Of a stretch of 44,550 nucleotides of DNA, positions 27,856-34,828 are shown in pieces. The translations under genes and the position numbers were made by a program. The DNA is taken from assembly GCA_017994815.1 (NCBI GenBank), contig JAGOJY010000034.1, positions 1 to 44,550 of the forward strand. Direction: 5' to 3'. This DNA comes from Acidobacteriota bacterium. Its GTDB lineage: Bacteria; Acidobacteriota; Polarisedimenticolia; J045. The notes below the pieces were generated by a model. It worked only from the letters and a program-made list of their open reading frames with translations, made no database searches and was not told the DNA's origin. Within the stretch, counting starts at the first letter, position 1, and each line of letters begins with the position of its first letter.

Positions 27856-27884
27856 TTGCGGATCGGCGGCGCGCAGCCTATTCT
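27856..27884 (+). promoter_or_regulatory. putative promoter of the cytochrome gene
   Basis: TTGCGG (27856-27861), 17 nt, TATTCT (27879-27884). The start is near 27891, about 40 nt before the ATG. Confidence 0.45.
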
Positions 27885-27929
27885 GGGCCGGGTTCGCGTC
27901 GGCACCACCGGGCGGGGTTGGGCTGCTGG

Positions 27930-29297
27930 ATGGAGCGGGAAAACGCGTCGCGACGGCTTCTCGGACGAGCCGCGGCCATCGCCGCCGGTTTCGGCCTGCT
28001 CGTCCTGGCGGTCGCCATCGAGAACCCGGGAAGCGCTTCCACGGGCCAACCCTCGGCCGTGATCTTCTTCACCGGCGCCGTCCAGGGATACCTGGACCAA
28101 TGCGGCTGCGCCCGCAACCCGCTCGGCGGGGTCGATCGCCGCGCGGCGTGGCTGTCGGCGGCGCGCCAGCGCTGGCCCCGGTCCCCGTTCGTGATCCTCG
28201 ACGCGGGAAACTTCTCCGACACGCCCGGTGCCGCCGGCGACGTGAAGACGCGCGGGCTGGTCGCGGCCATGGGCCGCCTGGGCTACCACGTGGGAGGAGT
28301 GAGCGAACGCGAACTGCTGCTCGGCGTCGACCATTTCCGCGATGTCACCCGGGACGCGGCGTTTCCGTTCATCGCGTCGAATCTGGTCCGCGAGCGGGAC
28401 GGCGCGACGTGGCTGCCCGCGGCGAAGATCGTCGAGGCCGGCGAACTGCGGGTCGCGGTGCTGTCGGTCACCGGCTTCAACCCGTCGCTGCGCCATCCGC
28501 TTCCCGGCGGCCAGACCCTCGTCACGTCGGACCCGGTTGTCGCGCTGCAATCCGCGATCGCGACGTACGGGACGCGCGCCGACCTCGTCGTGGTGCTCTC
28601 GACGCTGCCGCTGGAAGACGCTCGGCAGGTGGCGCGGCGGGTGAGCGGCATCGACCTGATCATCGGCGCGCACGGGGGACGCCTCACGTCCGAGCCGGTG
28701 CTGGAGGGGAACACGCGCATTCTCTACGCGGCGGACGAAGGCAAGTACCTCGGGCAAATCGAGGTGTACGGCGGTCCGCGGCAGGGCCGCCCGTCCGTCG
28801 TCTGCCGGATGGTCCCGCTGGGCGAGGACATCTCACCGGACCGGCGGATGCAGGAGTTCATGTACGAAGTGCTCGCGCAGGCGCAGGACGCGGAGCGCCT
28901 GCGCATGGTCTCGGCGGACCCGGTCGGGGGCGCTTCCTACGTCGGCGCCGGCGCCTGCACCCCGTGCCACGCCGAGATCGTCGAGCAGTGGTCGCGCACC
29001 CGGCACGCGCAGGCGTTCGAGACCCTGCGCCGCGCGCGCAAGTCGGAGGTCAGCAACTGCGTGCCCTGCCACGTCACGGGCCGGGATCGTCCGGGCGGGT
29101 TTCTCGACGCCAAGTCCACGCCGCACCTGCTCGGCGTCGGCTGCGAGTCCTGCCACGGGCCGGCGGGTCCGCACCTCGCCGCTCCGCAGCAGCCGTACGG
29201 GCAGACGACGCTCGCGACCTGCACCTCGTGCCACACGGCCGAGATGGACCCGTCGTTCAACTACTACCAGGATCGCTTGCTGATCTCGCATCGTTGA
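27930..29297 (+). CDS. tetraheme c554-type cytochrome with N-terminal metallophosphatase-like domain
   Basis: An exported 455-residue protein. Residues 1-40 contain a signal or anchor helix. Residues 45-290 resemble the 5'-nucleotidase/metallophosphatase fold (FFTGAVQGYLDQCGCARNPL then GGVDRRAAWL, FVILDAGNF, LIIGAHGGR), but the metal-binding Asp/His at the first strand are replaced (TGAVQG), so hydrolase activity is doubtful. The C-terminal part has four CxxCH heme sites: CTPCH, CVPCH, CESCH and CTSCH, in the spacing of cytochrome c554-like electron carriers. The last residues are LLISHR. Such fusions occur in anaerobic and respiratory bacteria; redox partner unknown. It has its own promoter; the start ATG lacks a strong ribosome site. 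Confidence 0.83.
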   Translation: MERENASRRLLGRAAAIAAGFGLLVLAVAIENPGSASTGQPSAVIFFTGAVQGYLDQCGCARNPLGGVDRRAAWLSAARQRWPRSPFVILDAGNFSDTPGAAGDVKTRGLVAAMGRLGYHVGGVSERELLLGVDHFRDVTRDAAFPFIASNLVRERDGATWLPAAKIVEAGELRVAVLSVTGFNPSLRHPLPGGQTLVTSDPVVALQSAIATYGTRADLVVVLSTLPLEDARQVARRVSGIDLIIGAHGGRLTSEPVLEGNTRILYAADEGKYLGQIEVYGGPRQGRPSVVCRMVPLGEDISPDRRMQEFMYEVLAQAQDAERLRMVSADPVGGASYVGAGACTPCHAEIVEQWSRTRHAQAFETLRRARKSEVSNCVPCHVTGRDRPGGFLDAKSTPHLLGVGCESCHGPAGPHLAAPQQPYGQTTLATCTSCHTAEMDPSFNYYQDRLLISHR

Positions 29298-29424
29298 CCA
29301 CAACCACGACCTGACGCGCGCAGCGAACGGCCGTCGTCCCGGGCCGCCTGCGGCGGCCCCGACTCCACCCCTGGAGATTGGCGCAGCGTGCCACGCGCGC
29401 GGCGGACGACTGCCTGCCCCCCCA

Positions 29425-29458
29425 GAAAACACGGCCCGCCGGCGGTGCCGGCGGGCCG
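29425..29458 (-). terminator. Rho-independent terminator of repeat copy A
   Basis: An 11-bp perfect stem (29432-29442 with 29448-29458, loop 5 nt) followed on the minus strand by TGTTTTCT. No gene on that strand ends just upstream, so it would terminate an RNA of copy A. Confidence 0.7.
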
Positions 29459-29546
29459 AGGTGCAAAGGGAGGAGGTCGGTCAGTTTGGGGAGGGGGAGG
29501 TAACTCCTCCCTGCCGAGACCGCTTGGGGGGTGCGGCCCCGTGCAC
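29431..29546 (-). repeat. copy A of a ~115-bp C-rich repeat; candidate small RNA
   Basis: About 90% identical to copy B at 29734-29847. On the minus strand it runs GTGCACGGGGC, a GGGAGG...CCTCCC hairpin, a pyrimidine tract CCTCCCCCTCCCC, CTGACCGACCTCCTCCCTTT, then the terminator stem. The CCTCCTCCC stretch is complementary to Shine-Dalgarno sequences. Unlike copy B it follows no gene on its strand, so it might be an independent small RNA or a duplicated 3' UTR remnant. Confidence 0.6.
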
Positions 29547-29728
29547 GACGCTATTTTCGCCTGATTTCTCCCGAAGCGCACATCCGTTCGGCTCGCTAAC
29601 TTTCTAGTTGTTGGCGCAGAACGAGTTCCGTCGTGCCGCGACCGGCCTGCGCCGCGCGATTGCGCTCCCGTCGGCCAAATTGCGCTTCCGTTCCCGGCTG
29701 TTCCGGCTGGAGCGGACCCGTCGGGACC

Positions 29729-29762
29729 AAAAAATCGGCCCGCCGGGGGTACCGGCGGGCCG
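29729..29762 (-). terminator. Rho-independent terminator of the sigma region-4 gene (repeat copy B)
   Basis: An 11-bp perfect stem (29736-29746 with 29752-29762, loop 5 nt) followed on the minus strand by A and six Ts. It is about 100 nt after the stop codon of the region-4 gene, giving a long structured 3' UTR. Confidence 0.85.
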
Positions 29763-29847
29763 GGGTGCAAAGGGAGGAGGTCGGTCAGAAGGGGAGGGGG
29801 AGGTACTCCTCCCTGCCGAGGCTGCTGGGGGTGTCAGCCCCGTGCAC
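29734..29847 (-). repeat. copy B of the ~115-bp C-rich repeat, in the 3' UTR of the sigma region-4 gene
   Basis: Begins 17 nt after the stop codon of the region-4 gene and ends in its terminator. Aligns with copy A over its whole length, with three or four 1-nt gaps and scattered changes, many located in hairpin loops. It could release a 3' UTR-derived small RNA. Confidence 0.65.
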
Positions 29848-29864
29848 CAGCAGGTGATCGGTCA

Positions 29865-30224
29865 TCAGCCCAACGTGAACTGAAGCTGGCGGCGCAGCGT
29901 GCCGAGACGCTCGCGCAGCTTCATCTTCGCTTCCTTCTCCAGCTGCCGGACGCGCTCGCGCGAGAGCCCGAGAATCTTGCCGATTTCCTCGAGCGTCATC
30001 TCGTCGTTGCCGAGCACGCCGAACCGCTTGAGCAGGATCAGTCGCTCGCGCTCCGGCAGCTCGTCGAGCGCCTGGCGCGTGATCTTCACGAGTTCCTTCT
30101 TGTAGACGTCATCCTCGGGCTTCGCGGTACCGGGGTCTTCCATCAGCTGCGAGAGCCGGGTTTCCCCCTCGTGGTCCACGAAGTCGTCGAGGGACTTCTC
30201 TTTCATCAGCCAGGGAATCCACAT
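29865..30224 (-). CDS. stand-alone sigma-70 region 4-type DNA-binding protein
   Basis: A 119-residue protein with only the C-terminal DNA-binding part of a sigma-70 factor. Residues 1-45 (MWIPWLMKEKSLDDFVDHEG, then acidic QLMEDPGTAKPEDD) look like a region 3-4 linker. Residues 46-110 form region 4: [42 protein letters not shown] with the -35-binding HTH, then LEKEAKMKLRERL. Regions 2 and 3 are absent, and the DNA upstream is a promoter followed by mutL on the other strand, so it is not a split gene. It might modulate RNA polymerase like other region-4-only proteins, or be a sigma-factor remnant under its own control. An AAAGGAA site precedes the ATG. Expression is probably sigma-54 dependent. 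Confidence 0.85.
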   Translation of the reverse strand: MWIPWLMKEKSLDDFVDHEGETRLSQLMEDPGTAKPEDDVYKKELVKITRQALDELPERERLILLKRFGVLGNDEMTLEEIGKILGLSRERVRQLEKEAKMKLRERLGTLRRQLQFTLG

Positions 30225-30253
30225 GGCGGGTTCCTTTCGTCGACCTTACTGGA

Positions 30254-30270
30254 AGCAATAGGGGTGCCAA
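30254..30270 (-). promoter_or_regulatory. sigma-54 (RpoN) promoter of the region-4 gene
   Basis: Minus strand TTGGCACCCCTATTGCT: TGGCAC (30264-30269), 5 nt, TTGCT (30254-30258). It is a full match to the -24/-12 consensus with exact GG-N10-GC spacing. The start would fall near 30243, 19 nt before the ATG and just in front of its ribosome site. Confidence 0.8.
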
Positions 30271-30448
30271 CCCTAAGAGGCCCATTTCCCGCGGTTTCCG
30301 GCAGCCAGTACCGCGCCAGAATGACAGGGGGCGCCTCCTTGGCGGGGCGGATTACCGGTAAAGCAAGGGGCCCCCGGGCGGGTCCGCCACGGCCCGGGGC
30401 GCTCCGGGCCGCCGAGCCGCGGTACCCTCACCGGGAAAGGGGCCAGGC

Positions 30449-32176
30449 GTGGGCCGCATCAAGGTCCTCACTCCGGAAGTCGCGGACCGCATCGCCGCGG
30501 GCGAGGTCGTCGAGCGCCCCGCGTCCGTCGTGCGCGAGCTGCTCGACAATTCGCTCGACGCGGGGGCCGGGCGGATCGACATCGAGCTGGAGGCCGGCGG
30601 CTGCGAGCTGGTCGCCGTCGCCGACGACGGTTGCGGGGTCGACCGCGACGACGCGCTCCTCGCCTTCGAGCGCCACGCGACCAGCAAGATCCGGACCGGC
30701 GACGACCTCGACTCGGTCGCCACGCTGGGCTTTCGCGGCGAAGCGCTGGCCGCGATCGCCGCCGTCTCGCGCGTCGAACTGGTCTCGTCCGCGGGCGGCG
30801 AAGCGACCCGCGTGCTCATGGACCGCGGGCGGCTGGTCACGGTCGAGCCGGCCTCCCGTGCGCGCGGAACGTCGATCAGCGTGCGCGGGCTGTTCCACGG
30901 CATCCCTGCCCGCCGCAAGTTCCTGAAGTCGTCGCCGACCGAGCTCGATCACGCGCTGCGCGCGGCGCAGCGCGCCGCGCTCGGCTGGCCGGAAGTCGGC
31001 TTCCGGCTCGGCCACGGCGGGCGCGTGCTTCTGGAAGCGCCGGGGCCCGTGCCGCCGCGGGCGCGCATCGCCGACGTTCTCGGCGCGCGCTGGGCGCGCG
31101 ACCTGCTCGAGACCGAGGCCGACGGCGGGCGGGCCCGCATCTTCGGCTGGGTCGCGCGGGCCGACCAACACCGGACCGACCGGCTGGGGCTGCACCTGTT
31201 CGTCAACCGGCGCCCGGTTCGCGACCCGCTCCTGCTGCGCGCGGTTGCGGATGCCGGGCGGGGCATCATCCCGGCCGGGCGGTTCCCCGTGGTCGTGCTC
31301 TTCCTTGAAGTCCTGCCGGCCGACGTCGACGTCAACGCGCACCCGGCCAAGGCCGAGGTGCGGTTCCACCACCCGCAGGAGATCCGCGCGCTGGTGACGG
31401 GTGCGCTGGGCCGCGCGTGGGCCTCGCGCGCCGCGGCGCCCCTGGTCGGCGTTCCCGCCGCAGGCCCGCCGGCGCGGCCCACGTTCGCGCCGGCGCCGCA
31501 CCCGCAGGCGGCGCGCTTCGAGTTCGCGGTCCGCGAACCGGGAGCGTTCCCGCCGCCCGCGCCGGCCGCGGCGGCCGCAACGACCGCGGCGCCGCCGGCC
31601 GACGGCTCGCCGCGCGCGCTCGCGCAGTTCCGCGACTGCTACATCGTCGCCGCCGACGAGCGGGGGCTGCTCGTCGTGGACCAGCACGTCGCGCACGAGC
31701 GGCTCCTGTTCGAGCAGCTCATCGCGGACGCCGACGCCGGTCCGCTGCCGCGGCAGGCGCTCCTGTTCCCCGAGCCGCTCGACGCGGGGCCGGCCGAGCT
31801 CGACTCGCTCGAGCGCCACCGGCAGGCGCTGGAGCGGATCGGCTTCCGCTACGAGCCGTTCGGCGGCACGGCGGTGATCGTCCGCGAGGTGCCCGCGATC
31901 CTCGGCCGCGGCGCCGGGCCGGGTTCCCTGCTGGCGGTCGTCGCCGAGCTCGAGGCGACCGGCAAGGCGGGGTCCGAGGCGCTGTTCCGGCAGCTCCTGG
32001 CGACGCTCGCCTGCCACGCCGCCGTGCGCAAGGGGATGCCGCTCGGCCGCGACCAGATGCAGTACATCCTGCGGGGGCTGGCCGGCTGCGAGTTGCCGAC
32101 CCATTGCCCGCACGGCCGGGTCATAGCGCTGCGGGTGGACCTCGCGGCGCTGGAGCGGGGCGTGGACCGGGCCTGA
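30449..32176 (+). CDS. mutL: DNA mismatch repair protein MutL (endonuclease type)
   Basis: ATPase of mismatch repair that couples MutS to strand removal. The 575 residues have the GHKL ATPase domain (IAAGEVVERPASVVRELLDNSLDAGA, DDGCGV, FERHATSKI, TLGFRGEALAAIAAVS), the RGTSISVRGLFHGIPARRKFLKS segment, and DVDVNAHPAKAEVRF at about 291-305. After an Ala/Pro linker comes a dimerisation domain with DQHVAHERLLFE from Asp411 (DQHAx2Ex4E with Val for Ala), ACHAAVRKG and CPHGRV. These metal-site motifs mark an endonuclease MutL as in organisms without MutH. GTG start with a GGGGCCAGG site. Divergent from the sigma region-4 gene. Confidence 0.96.
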   Translation: MGRIKVLTPEVADRIAAGEVVERPASVVRELLDNSLDAGAGRIDIELEAGGCELVAVADDGCGVDRDDALLAFERHATSKIRTGDDLDSVATLGFRGEALAAIAAVSRVELVSSAGGEATRVLMDRGRLVTVEPASRARGTSISVRGLFHGIPARRKFLKSSPTELDHALRAAQRAALGWPEVGFRLGHGGRVLLEAPGPVPPRARIADVLGARWARDLLETEADGGRARIFGWVARADQHRTDRLGLHLFVNRRPVRDPLLLRAVADAGRGIIPAGRFPVVVLFLEVLPADVDVNAHPAKAEVRFHHPQEIRALVTGALGRAWASRAAAPLVGVPAAGPPARPTFAPAPHPQAARFEFAVREPGAFPPPAPAAAAATTAAPPADGSPRALAQFRDCYIVAADERGLLVVDQHVAHERLLFEQLIADADAGPLPRQALLFPEPLDAGPAELDSLERHRQALERIGFRYEPFGGTAVIVREVPAILGRGAGPGSLLAVVAELEATGKAGSEALFRQLLATLACHAAVRKGMPLGRDQMQYILRGLAGCELPTHCPHGRVIALRVDLAALERGVDRA

Positions 32177-32222
32177 CCGGTGTTGGCGATCGCCCGGAGC
32201 TGTTCGAAATCGACTCCCGACC

Positions 32223-32251
32223 TTGTCCCGTAAAAACAGACGGCGTATACG
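32223..32251 (+). promoter_or_regulatory. promoter of the transglycosylase gene, nearly leaderless
   Basis: TTGTCC (32223-32228), 17 nt, TATACG (32246-32251). Transcription would begin around 32258, about 5 nt before the ATG at 32263, where no Shine-Dalgarno sequence is seen. Confidence 0.45.
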
Positions 32252-32262
32252 ATGTTCCGGGC

Positions 32263-32958
32263 ATGAGCGCCGACCGCCCGTGGAACGGCAGCCGGGCACC
32301 CCGCCGGGTGCGCGCGGCCGCGGTGTGCCTGTTCGCGCTCGGGATCTCACCCGCGCTGGCCGAGCGGATCGTCTTCCGCGACCTGCGCGTGCTCGAGGTC
32401 ACGAGCGTGGTCCTCGACGGGGACCAGTACGTCCTGTCGCTCGGCGCCGGCAGCGAGGTCCGGGTGCTCGCGGACGCAGTCCTCGAGGTCCGGGAGTCCC
32501 TCCCGGCCCCGCCCGAGCCGGCGCTCCCGCCCGCGGCCCCGACCTCCGTGTCGTGGGAGAAGGCCGCCGGCTCCTACATGGACCAGTTCCGGCAGGCCGC
32601 AGTTTCCAACAAGCTCGAGCCCGCGCTGGTGGTCGCGGTGGCGCTGGTCGAGTCGAACCTCGACCCGTTCGCCCTGAGCCCGAAGGGGGCGCAGGGCGTC
32701 ATGCAACTGATGCCCGAGACGGCCCGGGTCCTGTCGGTCGCGGACCCGTTCGATGCCGGGCAGAACATCGCCGGGGGCAGCCGCTGGTTGCGGCGCATGC
32801 TCGACGCCTTCGACGGCGATCTGGACCTGGCCCTGGCCGCCTACAACGCCGGCGAAGAGGCGGTCCGGCGTCACGGGGGCATCCCGCCGTTCCCCGAGAC
32901 CCAGCGCTACGTGCGCCTTGTGCGGGAGAAGATCCAGCGCCTGACCAACCCCTCCTGA
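32263..32958 (+). CDS. exported lytic transglycosylase (SLT domain)
   Basis: Cleaves peptidoglycan between MurNAc and GlcNAc with anhydro-MurNAc formation. The 231-residue protein has a signal peptide (VRAAAVCLFALGISPALA, about 16-33), a short beta-rich segment (about 35-75, DUF4124-like: RIVFRDLRVLEVTSVVLDGD), an Ala/Pro linker, and a C-terminal Slt-type domain. The catalytic Glu is in VALVESNLDPFALSPKGAQG, followed by VMQLMPETAR, NIAGGSRWLRRML and LALAAYNAGEEAV. The sequence fits the MltC/Slt35-like SLT family. It has its own promoter and is followed by the DUF177 gene after 82 bp. Confidence 0.88.
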   Translation: MSADRPWNGSRAPRRVRAAAVCLFALGISPALAERIVFRDLRVLEVTSVVLDGDQYVLSLGAGSEVRVLADAVLEVRESLPAPPEPALPPAAPTSVSWEKAAGSYMDQFRQAAVSNKLEPALVVAVALVESNLDPFALSPKGAQGVMQLMPETARVLSVADPFDAGQNIAGGSRWLRRMLDAFDGDLDLALAAYNAGEEAVRRHGGIPPFPETQRYVRLVREKIQRLTNPS

Positions 32959-32984
32959 GGGCCCCGGCGTCCGCCCCCGCGAGG

Positions 32985-33012
32985 GTGGCAGGCACGGGCG
33001 CGCTGCTATAAT
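32985..33012 (+). promoter_or_regulatory. promoter of the DUF177-rpmF-plsX lipid/ribosome operon
   Basis: GTGGCA (32985-32990), 16 nt, perfect TATAAT (33007-33012), then CCGCCGG. The start is near 33019, giving a ~22-nt leader without a clear ribosome site. Confidence 0.6.
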
Positions 33013-33040
33013 CCGCCGGTTTCAGCGAGCCCAAACGACG

Positions 33041-33604
33041 ATGATCCTCAACATCAGCGACTTGCCCCCGGCAGGCGTCCGCTTCGACCAGGACGTCGAG
33101 ATCCCGGCGTTCAGCTGGGAGGGCGGGGACGTCGTGTCCTGCCGGCCCGCGCGGACCGAAGGCTCGCTGCGGCGCACCCGGCGGGGCGTCGAACTCCGGG
33201 CGCGCTTCGCGACCGTGGCGCACCTCCACTGCGCACGCTGCCTGAACGCGTTCGACCGCGACGTGGAAGGCGAGTTCCGCCTGCTGCTCGTCCCGCCGCC
33301 CGTGGAGGGGGACGAGTTCTTCGAACCGGTCCCCGAGGGCGACCCCGACGAAGCCGACCTCTACCCGCTCGACTCCGAGCAGGTCGACATGGCGGCGGTG
33401 CTGCGGGAGCAGGTGGACCTGGCGCTGCCGTACCGCGTGCTGTGCCGTGAAGAGTGCCGCGGGCTGTGCCCGCGCTGCGGAACCGACCTCAACGTCTCCG
33501 AGTGCCGCTGCGAGCCCGAGCCGGACACGCGCTGGGAGGGATTGCGCGGCATTCGCGATATGCTCGAAAAACGCAAGGGCCCTGGCCCGGATGGGAAGGA
33601 CTGA
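33041..33604 (+). CDS. DUF177 (YceD-like) zinc-ribbon protein
   Basis: A 187-residue member of the DUF177/YceD family, which sits next to rpmF in most bacteria and is linked to large-subunit rRNA accumulation. Seen: MILNISDLPPAGVRFDQDVE, a HLHCARCLNAF pair near 65-73, DLYPLDSEQVDMAAVLREQVDLALPYRVLC and CREECRGLCPRCGTDLN near 132-150, followed by CRC. The cysteine pairs suggest a metal site. The last 20 residues are polar. It lacks a visible Shine-Dalgarno sequence. rpmF follows after 2 bp. Confidence 0.88.
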   Translation: MILNISDLPPAGVRFDQDVEIPAFSWEGGDVVSCRPARTEGSLRRTRRGVELRARFATVAHLHCARCLNAFDRDVEGEFRLLLVPPPVEGDEFFEPVPEGDPDEADLYPLDSEQVDMAAVLREQVDLALPYRVLCREECRGLCPRCGTDLNVSECRCEPEPDTRWEGLRGIRDMLEKRKGPGPDGKD

Positions 33605-33606
33605 CG

Positions 33607-33792
33607 ATGCCGAATCCGAAACGCCGCCACTCGAAGGCACGGCGCGACAAGCGGCGCGCGCACGACGCGCTGCGCACCCCGAGCCTCTCGCGCTGCCCGC
33701 AGTGCCAGGAACTCAAGTTGCCGCACCGGGTCTGCCCGGCCTGCGGCTACTACAAGGGGCGCGAGATCCTCGAGATCGAACAGAACGTCTGA
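33607..33792 (+). CDS. rpmF: 50S ribosomal protein L32
   Basis: A 61-residue L32 of the large subunit. The N-terminus MPNPKRRHSKARRDKRRAHDAL is diagnostic. It is the zinc-binding type: CPQC at about 29-32 and CPAC at 42-45. The ATG lies 2 bp after the DUF177 stop; plsX follows after 10 bp. The DUF177-rpmF-plsX order is a classic bacterial operon coupling ribosome and lipid synthesis. Confidence 0.96.
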   Translation: MPNPKRRHSKARRDKRRAHDALRTPSLSRCPQCQELKLPHRVCPACGYYKGREILEIEQNV

Positions 33793-33802
33793 GACGGGGC
33801 CG

Positions 33803-34828
33803 GTGACTCGACCAGCGGTCGCACTCGACGCGATGGGCGGCGACAACGCTCCACTGGAAGCCGTGCGCGGTGGCGTGCAGTACGCGCGCGAAACCGGCAC
33901 CAAGGTATTCCTGGTGGGGCGCGAGCCCGACATCTCGCGGGCCCTCGCGTCCGTGGGCGCGGCCGGGGCCCCGGTCGAGATCGTCCCCGCGGCGGACGTG
34001 ATCGACCCCGGCGACAAGATCGCGCTGATCCGCAACAAGCGGAACTCGTCGATGCACCGCGGCACGCGCCTGGTGCGCGACGGCGAGGCTTGCTCGTTCG
34101 TGTCGGCCGGTCACACGGGCGCGCTGATGTTCATCTCGAAGGTCGTCTACGGCGTGCTCGAGGGGGTCGAGCGGCCGGCGCTGCCCGCGCCGCTGCCGCG
34201 GCTCACCGGCGGGTACGGCGTCCTGCTCGACGCCGGCGCCAACGTCGATTGCCGCCCGGAGCACTTCCGCCAGTTCGCGGTCATGGGCTGCCACTACTCG
34301 CGGCGCATCTTCGGCGTGGAGAACCCCCGCGTCGGCCTGCTGTCGATTGGCGAAGAGGACTCCAAGGGCACCGAGGTGCTGCGCGAGGTGTCGCGCATCC
34401 TCAAGGAAGCGCGGATCAACTTCATCGGCAACGTCGAGGGGACGTGCCTGTTCCGCGACGGCGTGGACGTGGTCGTGTGCGACGGGTTCGTCGGCAACGT
34501 GACGCTGAAGGTCGCCGAGGGTCTCGCGGAGACGATCGGCGACTGGCTACGGCGCGAGATGACCTCGCACCCCATCCGCGCGATCGGCGCGCTGCCCTTG
34601 CGACGCTCGTTCCGCGATCTGAAGAAGAAGACCGACTACGCCGAGTACGGCGGCGTGCCGCTGCTCGGGCTGCAGCGCGTGTCGGTCGTCGCGCACGGGC
34701 GCTCGTCGGACAAGGCGATCTTCAACGCGCTGCGCGTCGGCGCGGCGGCCGCCGCGGGCGGACTGGTGGAGAAGATCGCGGAGGAGATCGCCGTGCTGCA
34801 CCAGGCCGAGCGGCGTCTCGCCGTATGA
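33803..34828 (+). CDS. plsX: phosphate acyltransferase PlsX
   Basis: Makes acyl-phosphate from acyl-ACP for the first step of phospholipid synthesis (with PlsY). In 341 residues: VALDAMGGDNAPLEAVRGGV at the N-terminus, SSMHRGTRLVRDGEACSFVSAGHTGALM, LLDAGANVDCRPEHFRQFA, GLLSIGEEDSKGTEVLREV, FIGNVEGTCLFRDGVDVVVCDGF and KTDYAEYGGVPLLGLQRVSVVAHGRSS. Normal length. GTG start with GGGGCCG upstream; stop overlaps the fabD ATG. Peripheral membrane enzyme. Confidence 0.96.
   Translation: MTRPAVALDAMGGDNAPLEAVRGGVQYARETGTKVFLVGREPDISRALASVGAAGAPVEIVPAADVIDPGDKIALIRNKRNSSMHRGTRLVRDGEACSFVSAGHTGALMFISKVVYGVLEGVERPALPAPLPRLTGGYGVLLDAGANVDCRPEHFRQFAVMGCHYSRRIFGVENPRVGLLSIGEEDSKGTEVLREVSRILKEARINFIGNVEGTCLFRDGVDVVVCDGFVGNVTLKVAEGLAETIGDWLRREMTSHPIRAIGALPLRRSFRDLKKKTDYAEYGGVPLLGLQRVSVVAHGRSSDKAIFNALRVGAAAAAGGLVEKIAEEIAVLHQAERRLAV

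Larger units (their letters stand above)
29298..29864. other. 567-bp intergenic region holding a duplicated terminator-ended element
   Basis: No frame here has codon bias or a recognisable domain. It contains two ~115-bp near-identical direct repeats (29431-29546 and 29734-29847) separated by about 190 bp of unique sequence; details are listed separately. From 29298 to 29430 nothing else is seen. Confidence 0.7.

Noticed and set aside
29264..29770. Minus-strand frames across the two repeats (starts near 29466 and 29770)
   Set aside because: They run through the terminator stems and have no codon bias; their similar N-termini simply reflect the duplicated DNA.
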